A DNA stretch of 64,000 nt from Furcasterigmium furcatum (Eukaryota; Ascomycota; Sordariomycetes; Glomerellales; Plectosphaerellaceae), in NCBI GenBank assembly GCA_001599815.1, contig BCIA01000002.1, forward strand, positions 3,879,626 to 3,943,625. Direction: 5' to 3'. Every line of letters starts with the position of its first letter. Within the stretch, counting starts at the first letter, position 1. The position numbers were made by a program, and so were the translations under genes. The notes under the pieces are model-generated. The model did not search any database. It was not told the DNA's origin and was given only the letters and a program-made list of their open reading frames with translations. Positions 55,687-64,000 of the stretch are shown in pieces.

Positions 55687-56167
55687 GATGTTAGTCGGAA
55701 GCAACGTGCCGACCCGTTCACAATCATATCTCCGAGCCTAAGATCTGACTGTCTTGAAAAGGGATGTGCCGTGACCAGGATAACAGTTGATATTGGGGCT
55801 AAAACGTCAGCAGCAGGGAGCCGTGTGGATGTTTGGGGCCAGGTGGCGCTCCGTGCTGAGAACAATCAGCCGAAGGAGGAGGGTAATCAATGCCAACTCT
55901 ACTATCTCCGCCATCAGTCCATGCCAGCATCCACTGATGATGCTAGACTTGCTTATTATTTACTCTAGGGCTTATTCTTACCTCGTTTTCTCGACCAATG
56001 AGTCCTTGATTACAAATCATAACTGATCTCAACTTGGCCAGCGGCTGACAGCGAAGAGTTGACCGTCTTCATCTAAAATGCGGCATTCCCATTATTAGGA
56101 GACCTCTGTGCTTCTACATCTTTCCCAACAAAGCGTGGCAACCCAAAGCCTGGGTCTGTCCGTCAAC
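55687..56167. other. Intergenic, no gene seen
   Basis: 3' flank of the Sde182-like gene and promoter of the acyltransferase. The frame into the acyltransferase is open back to a GTG at 56108, but the first ATG is 56168. Confidence 0.5.
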
Positions 56168-57826
56168 ATGTCCAAGATGTCCGGATCATCCGGTCTCCAT
56201 GTTGTCCCCCTCAAACCCATCGACCAACGCCCTCCAGTCGGCTTGACTCGCACGCTGGTTTTCTTCGTCGTTCGAGACGTCCTAGACCAGCAACTGTTAA
56301 GAACATCGCTCGATAAGCTTATTCGGAATCATCTTCCAATTCTTGGGGGACGCATCAAGCACGCCGATCGAAAAGGGGACTTGGATGAGTATCAGTACCC
56401 GCAGACATTCCCAGACAACGCCAGGCTCTTCGGCTGGTCGGACAGCACCGTTCAGACGACGCTTGAGGAATCGAATCTCATACCGCATGTCTCCAATCAC
56501 AAGGGCGCAGTGACATGGGGCAGGCCGATCCCGGATCTCGAAGCCGCCTGGAGACCCTCACACTGGCCTCTCGACTTCACCGACGACGGCCCCGACACGC
56601 CTCTGCTACTGGTCCACATTACCAGTTACCACAATGCCACGGTTCTCTGTGTGAGCATCCCTCACGCCGTGGCTGATCAAAAGGGCCTCGCAAGCTTGGT
56701 TGAGTCATGGCTGCTCGTGGCCCAGGGCCAGACACCTCCAGAATTCATCCACTTGGAACCCGGAGCACTTGATGGGCCGCCGGATCTATCGCAAAGCGAG
56801 CTTCGACGAAAAGGCCAGTACCGGGTAAAGACAAAAGGAGAGCACATACGTACTCTCATGGGCCTCCTGCCGGATATCATTCGAAACCGCGAGGAAGACC
56901 GCCGGCTGCTTTTCTTCTCGGCGCCTGTGATCTCTGGACTGCGGGACCGATACAACGAAACATCCAAGGCCAAGTACGGGTCTGAGCATGTGAATCTGAC
57001 GAACGGCGACATTATCTCCTGTCTCTTGTTCAAGGTAAGCAATCTTGTCGACTCGTGCCATGGGTGAATAGAAGACAAGGACACTGACTTGTGTGATCAG
57101 TTGTCCCACCTCGACAGAAAGAAGGTGAAGTATCTGTCCCTCGGCGAAACAGTGAATGGTAAGCGGCCCAATACCATCTTCAGCTCAAGACAGACGGCTT
57201 ACTGCAATCCAAACAGCTCGTGGTCGCCATGCTGCACTCCCGGCGGGCGGCCATTACCTCCACAACTGCCCTGCGTATGCCTGCACTCGGATGAAGTATA
57301 ACCGGGAGACGCCTCTGGCAGATATGGCGCGCCAGCATCGACTCGCAGTGAATGCGACGGCCACCCCGGCCGCCATCGAAAGATCTTTCGCCGTCACACT
57401 CAAGGTCTTCCAGGGGGCATATGCCGTGCCGATGGGGGAGCCCGGAGACAGGACCTACCATGTGACGAACTGGTCCAGTGCGTGGCACAACATCGACTTC
57501 TCGACAGTAGCGCAGAAGGGGAGGAAGACAACAGCCGAGGCGGCACCGGAGAGGGGAACAGAGTCTCACACGGCGGACGGCGAGGGCCACCAATCTCCGA
57601 TGCTCGTTTTCGGCTTTGCCGTGCAGCGCAAAAACAAGATTCTCAGGCGTAAGTCGGGAGAGGATGTTTTAATGGCAATGGTTAGAAGGCTGACCGCTGT
57701 GAAGTTCACACCCCAATTTTCTGCAAGGCAGATGGGGGCTATTGGTGCGATTTCTCCTGTTCACGGAAGAACATGGCCCTCGTGGACGACCTGCTCGAGA
57801 AGGACCCCATGCTTGACACATTATGA
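56168..57826 (+). CDS. HxxxD acyltransferase (BAHD/transferase family), atypical DFGWG region
   Basis: Four exons, 56168-57034, 57101-57158, 57217-57648 and 57732-57826, with introns of 66, 58 and 83 bp, encode 483 residues. The transferase family (PF02458-like) is supported by LIRNHLPILGGRIKHADRKG near the start and by the catalytic motif VLCVSIPHAVADQKGLASLV (His-Ala-Val-Ala-Asp). Later, VNLTNGDIISCLLFKLSHLD and GGHYLHNCPAYACTRM follow the expected order. The structural DFGWG motif near the C-terminus is not present in canonical form; the nearest segment reads WSSAWHNIDFSTV. The last exon ends NMALVDDLLEKDPMLDTL. It should move an acyl group from CoA to an alcohol or amine in the cytosol. 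No polyketide or other synthase is beside it. Confidence 0.85.
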
Positions 57827-59332
57827 ACCAATCTCCGCGAGATATCGTCAGGGAATGTGTTGGTCTAGTAGCTCGGAGCTGGGGAAAATGGAAAGAGCCC
57901 CGGGAGGCGTTGATTGCAAACGTGGTGTTGGGTAGCTGAAGACTGGATATATTACGCCATGTGATAATGCTGGAGCCCCTGTTCTGCAAGCCACAACAAC
58001 ATCAGGGTCGGTCTGGACTGTGACGGTGACATGGCGATGAGTGCAAACGATTCCGAACTGACTAGCATCAGGCGATTTGTCCCTGACTGATGGAGGTCAT
58101 GGACGAGAGGGGGGTTCGCCAACTACTGATAATACACCCCCAAGGTTCGCTGTTTTGGCTGTGAAACTCCAGATCTGCGGCTGGCATAATAAGACCAAGA
58201 CTTGGTCTTCTTGTTCGCACGCACCCCTGAAGGATTTAGGGACTTTTGCACCCTTCTGCCCTTGCAGGCCATCGAAAGAATCGGCGGGCGCTCTGTTCCG
58301 GGGCTTCAGCTGGCTTGGCAACGGAGTGTCCGCTCCCAAGCTGTGCCTGGAGCCTGGAACGAACAGGGGACGAGGTTAAGCGAGATCGTGATATCACACC
58401 ACCAGCTTCCGGCCTCGGAGTTCGGAATGAGAATCCGACACCCGTAGGAACCCAGTCACCCAGAGACTTTGAGGGTTTCTAGGACTTGGAAGAAAACAAT
58501 TACTCTGACTTGCTCGTCTACACCTGAATACCAAACCGGAGGCGTGCCGTGCGCCGCATGTGGGAATAAAACACCGTCCGTATCAACCCGTCTGTCTGTT
58601 ACGAAATCAGCCCTTGGGTCCGTCTTCGACATCGTACCATCCCACTTCCACGTGGAAGACACTGCTGAAGAATCCCCCCGGCACCCTCCAGGCCCCTGCA
58701 ACTCCAGCCCTCTTCGGGTTTAGATCCCAGGACCACATGGCGCCTGACAACCACCAACGATCGCAATTCGGCAGGGATTCTCCAACTTGCCGGCACCTAT
58801 AAGAGCAGGTGTTCCGCCATCTCCACGGGGAACGAGGCGCTGAGCCCGATGGTGCGGCAGAAACTGTTAGGCTAGACCGTGACATCGCCTTCTAGGCGTT
58901 CAGATCGAGGCCAACTACGGATAGTGGCGTTGTTTAGCAGCACGCCACAGCGTTCCTTCGAGACCGTCCGGCCAGTCGCAAGTCCTGGACTGCGCATTGG
59001 GACCCTCCCAAGACGTCTGATGATCCAGGAACCAGAGAGCACGCAAGCCAGTTGGACCCCAAAGACCCCTGGGCTTGATGTGCATGATAAACGACGACTT
59101 TGGGTGAACTAGCCCGCTAGCATGGACGCCACAAGCTCGAATTCATCTCGTCTTGACTCCAAAGATCAATTCTCAGGGGCTGCTCCTGCGCGATGTCCGA
59201 TGGGTGTTTTCGTAGGTAATTATTATGTATCGTCGTCCCGCCCGCTTCGACTCACCTTTCTTTTTCTCCGTTGGGTGATCATCTTGTATCGGGTTTCTGT
59301 GTGTGTTCTCCTAGGAACGCGGGCAATTCAGC
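57827..59332. other. Gene-poor region, no gene seen
   Basis: About 1.5 kb. Several overlapping frames of 65-105 codons, including one entering from the acyltransferase 3' flank, are without motifs. The right end is the promoter of the membrane protein at 59333. Confidence 0.5.
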
Positions 59333-60571
59333 ATGTCCTCTTCGGCCAACCCGGTGTACTACGAGCTCGGCTGGTCCATCTTGAGCACCATCGGGATCGG
59401 CAACGTCCTCTTCGGGCTCCTCGTCGCCGGCATCACGACATTCTCGCCGGTCTCCCTCGTCCCAATCATCACATCAGCTGCCGGCGCAGTCGCCAATGGC
59501 CTCTGCTACTATGCGTATTACGACGAATCGTACTCTTTGCAAAGCAAGGCCGTCGCAGGGGCCTTTGGGGATATTCTATGGATGGTACGCCCTGCCTCTT
59601 CCCTGGTCCCAACTGTCGCGACCTCGGCTAACCCCTCTGCGCTCCAACAGATCCAGGAAGCCGGACTATCGTTCTACAGCTATGTCATCCTGAGTCGAGT
59701 CCTCCGCGGCAGGTCATGGTACATCTTCGCTGGCCTCTTCTGGTCAATCATCCTCGGCATCGTGGCGGTCCGCATCATCATCGCCGTCATGAGGGTCCGC
59801 GCCATGCTTGACCCCGAGGGCGACAGCCTCCAGGACACCATCAACGCTCTGCACATCGGCTACTTCGTCCTCATCGCGCTCGTCGAGTGCACGAGCGCCT
59901 ACTTCCTACTCAAGATCTTCGCTGGTGCAAAGTCGGACTCCGCGAAGGCGGCGGCGAGCCAGACGGGCTTCTTCAAGTACCTGATGCGCAGCACCGAAGT
60001 ACGCCTCGCCCTTCTCGCGGTCATTGGCGTCATGCGCGCCATCACGTACTCGTTCCAGACGCATGCGCAGAGCGCCACCGATATTGCCAGCCAGCTGGAC
60101 CGCTTTGCCTACACGATGGAATGTCTTTTCCCGGTGATCATGTTGTACGTTTCCTCCAAGATGCACTTTTGCATTTCCGTTACCTAAAAAAAATACCTCT
60201 CTGACTCTGTCCTCAGCATCGACATCCTTGCCTCCAAGGTCGTCTTCACCAACCACGTCTACTACGAAGGGTCCTCACGCAGCCGGCAGCCCTCTAAGGG
60301 AAATCCGACACAGTTCACGTCCACCAGGAAAGGCGACATCATGCTCACGGCGACCCAGGCCGAGCACTACGTCGAAGTTCAAGGGGGACCGGGCGCAACA
60401 GCGAGCAGCAAGCCGCACCGAACAGACTCCCAGGAGAGGATCATTGACAACGGCTCTTCGCGAACGCCGACATCGGTGGACATCGACTTGGACACGATTG
60501 ACCCGAAACGAAACGGAATCAGCAAGACAGTTGAGTTCGAGGTTTACGAGAACGACCGAAGGATCCGATGA
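59333..60571 (+). CDS. Polytopic membrane protein, probably seven spans, unknown function
   Basis: Three exons, 59333-59584, 59651-60144 and 60217-60571, with introns of 66 and 72 bp, encode 366 residues. A short extracellular N-terminus (MSSSANPVYYELG) is followed by hydrophobic segments IGNVLFGLLVAGI, SLVPIITSAAGAVANGL, GLFWSIILGIVAVRIIIAVM, ALHIGYFVLIALVECTSAYF, EVRLALLAVIGVM and LFPVIML. After them comes a hydrophilic tail of about 110 residues rich in Ser, Thr and Arg (DIDLDTIDPKRNGISK near the end). The layout recalls fungal seven-span receptors or RTA1/PTH11-like proteins, but no signature of either is present, so I leave the family open. Confidence 0.78.
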
Positions 60572-61222
60572 AAGGCCCCAATGCCGTAATGAGAATAATG
60601 TTAGGGGTCTAGTCGTCGAGAGAAACAGAATCGAACATACGCCTGACCGCGAAAAATACATGTCCAATGTCGTCAATGGTTGACCCGCGTGACAGTCACT
60701 TCAAACCTTCCAGGCGTATAATCTCCGAGCCAATGACTGAACATTTGTCGTTCAATGTTCCTCACCTTACCTCAGCCACAAGAGCAACATTTGGCGCCTC
60801 CGGCAGAAGGTCTCGCCGGCTGACCTTCATGTCCCACCATGCCAATGCCAGATCACCAGGTCGGGGGTTTTGTTTGTCAGAACTGTACAGCCTGAATGCG
60901 ACATGACGCAGTTGACCAATTACTGGGACGCTTCATGGAAACATTCCCAATGGAGCGGGTGTGCCGGGCCGAGATACAGCATGTGTGGATAACCTCAGCC
61001 ATCAGTTGCATTGTCTGACAAATGCCGGATGGATATCGTAAGCCTCTCGCGAGACACCAACCCGGAGTTTGAAGAAAGACCAGAAACAGTAGAAGTATAA
61101 AAGGTTCATGACGTCCACGAGGAGCTCTTGGAAGGTCCATCATCCATCTCCTTCACATCACATCGTCAGCTCTCCCTCCGCACATTCTCTCGAACTTGAT
61201 CACATAACCACGACTCGAAAAG
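60572..61222. other. Intergenic, promoter of the SDR gene
   Basis: No gene was seen. A TATA-type box lies at 61096-61103. An 88-codon minus-strand frame (60877-61143) has a hydrophobic start but no further support. Confidence 0.5.
61096..61103 (+). promoter_or_regulatory. TATA box of the SDR gene
   Basis: TATAAAAG lies 120 bases upstream of the ATG at 61223, a good fungal core-promoter position. Confidence 0.55.
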
Positions 61223-61936
61223 ATGCCTACCTACGTCATCAGCGGGACTCGCGGAGGCATCGGCCTCGAGTACGTCCGTCAGCTTTCATCCGACGACCAA
61301 AATGTCGTGGTTGCACTCGTCCGCGATGCCAGCGCAGACCTCACCGACCTCCTCGCTATCATCTCCACCGCGAAAGCTCAGATTCACCTGATAGAGTGTG
61401 ACATCTCATCCCCCGAGTCCATCGCCCTCCTCCCCTCCCGACTTCCCCAGAACATCGAGGTCAACACGGTCATCCAGAACGCCGCCGTCCTGCTCCGAGG
61501 TTCCGGCGAGGAGACCTCCCAGACTCTGACTGCGGAGAGCCTGAACACGCATTTCACGACCAACGCAATTGGGCCAGCACTGCTTCTCCAGGCCCTGGTA
61601 CCTGTTCTCGGACCTGACGCCGTCGTCGCCAACATCACTTCGGGCATAGGAAGCATGGACATGCTCAGCAGGAGACAGATCAATCCCGAAATCCCAGCGT
61701 ACAGCATCAGCAAGGCGGCCCTGAACATGCTCACCGTGCACCAGGCCGCGGAACTCAAGGGGAAGGTTGTCGTGGTCGCCGTCGACCCGGGCCATGTCAA
61801 GACGCCGATGGGAGGGCCCGGCGCCACCATGGAGATTGCAGACAGCGCCAGGAACGTTCTTGGAACCCTGAAAACCTTGAAGCACGAGGATAGCGGGAGG
61901 TTCATCTTGTTTGACGGGAAAAGCCTCCCATGGTAG
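61223..61936 (+). CDS. Short-chain dehydrogenase/reductase
   Basis: A single exon of 237 residues. The cofactor motif is YVISGTRGGIGLEYVRQL (TGxxxGIG-type with Ser instead of Thr). Next come LIECDISSPESIALL, the NAG-like VIQNAAVLL, and ITSGIGSMDM with the catalytic Ser. The active site reads PAYSISKAALNMLT, a YxxxK pair, and VVVAVDPGHVKTPMGGPGA closes the substrate loop. The length is normal for a cytosolic classical SDR that oxidises or reduces small carbonyls with NAD(P)(H). The gene is isolated, with its own TATA box. The substrate cannot be inferred. Confidence 0.9.
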   Translation: MPTYVISGTRGGIGLEYVRQLSSDDQNVVVALVRDASADLTDLLAIISTAKAQIHLIECDISSPESIALLPSRLPQNIEVNTVIQNAAVLLRGSGEETSQTLTAESLNTHFTTNAIGPALLLQALVPVLGPDAVVANITSGIGSMDMLSRRQINPEIPAYSISKAALNMLTVHQAAELKGKVVVVAVDPGHVKTPMGGPGATMEIADSARNVLGTLKTLKHEDSGRFILFDGKSLPW

Positions 61937-63114
61937 TTGGTGGTGGTGTTACTCGATGGTCACACGGGAGTCTTGGTACCTTCGCAGCGGGCACAAGATC
62001 AGCCAGGAAATCGGTCACTTCCAGGGCCCTGGCCTTGTTTCTCTTTATTTCCCGACAAGGCTGGAACTGGCGGTTACCAACAGAGCTCAGTAATGGTCCT
62101 AGCAATCCCAGTATAGGGGTCACGGAATACATGGTCGGTCCAGATATGTTGTCGTTCAGACGTGTTGCCCTTGAACGTTTTTCAAGTGAGCAAGAGGCCA
62201 TGTCAATTTCTTCAAGTAGAGAGAGAGGTTTTTCGATTCTCTAAGGCTCTATCTGAATGAATTCTGGTGGTCGAGGTGCCGTCCCGAGGCGGCCAGTTTT
62301 CCACAACACTCTTGTTGGGGTATAGGGTTCGTGAACGAAGAGTTAACCTCATTTGGTCAGACCCTTGACGACGGCCAGCCGGGGTGGCCACGATCGTGCA
62401 GGCTTTGAGACATGACCCTGCTCCTAATTCGCATTGTTATTGGTTTCTTACTCTGCGTTTCGCGGTGGCTGAGTGAGCAGCACAGCTAAGATCGAAACGC
62501 CAGGGGCTTGCTTGGACCAGTCATATTGATATCGTGGAAAGTGGCCGGAATGAGACAAGTCGATCAACTGATCAGACGCCACCTACCCATAAGCTCAAAT
62601 CCCCTGTCAGGGCCGGCCCGGCTGGGCATCTTCAAGTCCCGGGCCTTAACCACAACTCTAAACACTGAGAGTGTGTTCCCTGAAAGTCGGTCACGGACTA
62701 ACTAGTGGTGCACTCAACAGTCTCGTTTGCCTCCGTCGAGAGCTGGTATACCCCTGGCTGACTTGTACGCCCAGCAAACATGGTACTGGTACATTTTCTC
62801 TTCGCATAACACTAGAATCATTGGCAACCTGGAAGAGAGGGAGGTGTTGGGACTCAAAATTTGGCTCTTGTTGGGAACTTCAGAACTTCCTGTCGGATCC
62901 CTGACATGGTGGGCATGACGCTGATACTGGGCGGGAGTGGAACGATAATCCCAGACGATGGCAGCTCGGGGCATCAGGAAGATGACAATGTAGCTCTTGG
63001 TCTCGTGGTCGACGGCTCCTTTTGACCTGGGATTGGTGACAGGGATTTGGCCATGGACCTCAACTGCCGGCTCGACAACGCCGTTACCGAGGGGCAGATC
63101 CGCGATCCAACCAC
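61937..63114. other. Intergenic, no gene seen
   Basis: About 1.2 kb. Contains a GGCCGGCCCGGCTGGGC run (62611-62627) similar in composition to the CCGG-rich blocks of promoters P2 and P3, but no GATTATCCCC. No motif-bearing frame. Confidence 0.45.
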
Positions 63115-63952
63115 ATGGCCGCTGTCACTCTGCCAAGTTGGAGAGATACGTTCTGTGGCGTGAAAGACACGGTATCGGGTCAAGACCTGAATTTCGCGCC
63201 CTACTTTATCTTGAACTCGACTGGGCGGCGGAAAATCGATAACAACGACCCAGACCGCGCCAGCCTGACCAAGATAATCGAAGGCAATTGTTTCGAGAAA
63301 AACGGACCGTGGATGTCCGTCTTCAACGGGACCGAATGCCGGTGCTGTCAGCTGCCAGTTCGGCGCTGGTGAGAAACGCCCCCGACTTGCGTCTGGAAAG
63401 CTCGCTCAGCGCTCGGATCGAGCACAGCATGGTCTTCCAGGACTTTCTCCAGAGGACGAGGAGCCCAGCTCTTGCGCTGTAGACACTCATGATCGGCTCA
63501 CGCAGATGGTGTATTATGATAAGCAGCACGTCTTCAACCTCCGTCGCCCAGCCAGTGACAGCTGTCTGCGCCACTGAGGCCTTTGTGCCCAATGGCTGGG
63601 GGGAGTTGGGTGTACATTGGCCATGGTCGTCGTTCACTTGTCGCTTTTCTTCGCGACGGTTCTGCTCTTCTTGCGACGCACAGAGGCGTCGGCGCTAGGC
63701 AACGCCTGGCAGGCGACTGCACAAGTGATGCCGCCGGAGACGGATCCGATGGTCAGGCTGACGGGATGCGGAATGCGGAGGTTACGAGCTGGGCGACGAA
63801 AGTCGGGGCACGGCGCAGGGATTTACGGCATCTCGCGGTCGAGGAACGGGGGCAAAAGGAGGTTCTGTTACAGGGACTGGCCACGTCTTGGAGGTCGCTC
63901 AGGGGAACTCGGGGCTTTTTGGGTTCAATGTCAGTCTGAGAGACGCGGTTGA
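63115..63952 (+). pseudogene. Probable decayed remnant of a fungal membrane protein gene
   Basis: Protein-like segments occur in order on the plus strand but in different frames. First comes an extracellular-looking piece with NGTECRCC (63115-63372). A second frame holds SARIEHSMVFQDFLQRTRSP and stops at 63482. Then QPVTAVCATEAFVPNGWG appears in another frame. A membrane span follows, VVHLSLFFATVLLFL, running into ALGNAWQATAQVM (from about 63625). The end YGISRSRNGG is again separate. The last span and the LGNAWQA-type phrase resemble the C-terminus of a fungal membrane protein family whose members have a large extracellular domain. No GT...AG introns that I can find repair all the frame changes, so decay is more likely than splicing. 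The 5' part was not found. Confidence 0.45.
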
Positions 63953-64000
63953 AACATTACGAACTAAATGAATGAATGCCCGGCAAAGGGAAAAGGCGGA

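Noticed and set aside
62611..62627. GGCCGGCCCGGCTGGGC as a fourth cluster promoter site
   Set aside because: It resembles P2 and P3 in composition only, lacks the GATTATCCCC element and has no intact gene beside it.
1..64000. tRNA, rRNA, CRISPR arrays and transposons
   Set aside because: Candidate T-loop-like strings (for example GGTTCAAGTCC near 11141) lacked matching arms. No regularly spaced repeats or transposase-like frames were seen by eye.

Overview
The window is 64 kb of nuclear DNA from a filamentous ascomycete (Pezizomycotina, most likely a Sordariomycete). The evidence is short introns (about 45-85 bp) with GTRNGT donors and CTRAY branch sites, mostly single-gene transcription units, Zn2Cys6 regulators, fungal-only families (HAM1-like, DUF3176, Sde182-like) and many secreted enzymes. 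The species cannot be named from sequence alone. About 27 genes can be supported. Gene models were built by joining exons across reading frames, so coordinates give the whole CDS span and introns are listed in each entry.

Layout. 1-5.7 kb: 3' end of a large protein, a secreted nucleoside hydrolase, a HAM1-like protein. 5.7-9.4 kb: gene-poor, with one small IFI6/IFI27-like membrane protein. 9.4-22.1 kb: the most coherent block, six genes in three head-to-head pairs: MFS sugar transporter / Gfo-Idh-MocA dehydrogenase, Zn2Cys6 regulator / NTF2-FMO monooxygenase, aldo-keto reductase / lactonase. The three shared promoters carry CCG/CGG half-sites, and two of them share a 10-bp GATTATCCCC element. 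I read this as a regulated catabolic cluster for a sugar, polyol or related compound: import, dehydrogenation to a lactone or ketone, lactone opening, carbonyl reduction. The substrate is unknown.

22.4-43.97 kb: mostly secreted degradative enzymes: an AA9 LPMO with an altered active-site motif, a GPI-anchored S41-type peptidase, a parallel beta-helix protein, a GH114 enzyme, an arylsulfatase, a secreted epoxide hydrolase and a two-domain GH43. Two proteins of unknown function lie among them. This suits a plant-associated or saprotrophic lifestyle.

45.7-57.8 kb: a DUF3176 membrane protein; a compact MCT-like transporter / class III aminotransferase / Zn2Cys6 regulator group whose shared promoter has a 20-bp inverted repeat; an Sde182-like (DUF1593) protein; and an HxxxD acyltransferase. 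59.3-64 kb: a polytopic membrane protein, a short-chain dehydrogenase, and at the right edge an apparent decayed membrane-protein gene.

No rRNA, tRNA, CRISPR array or intact transposon was seen.
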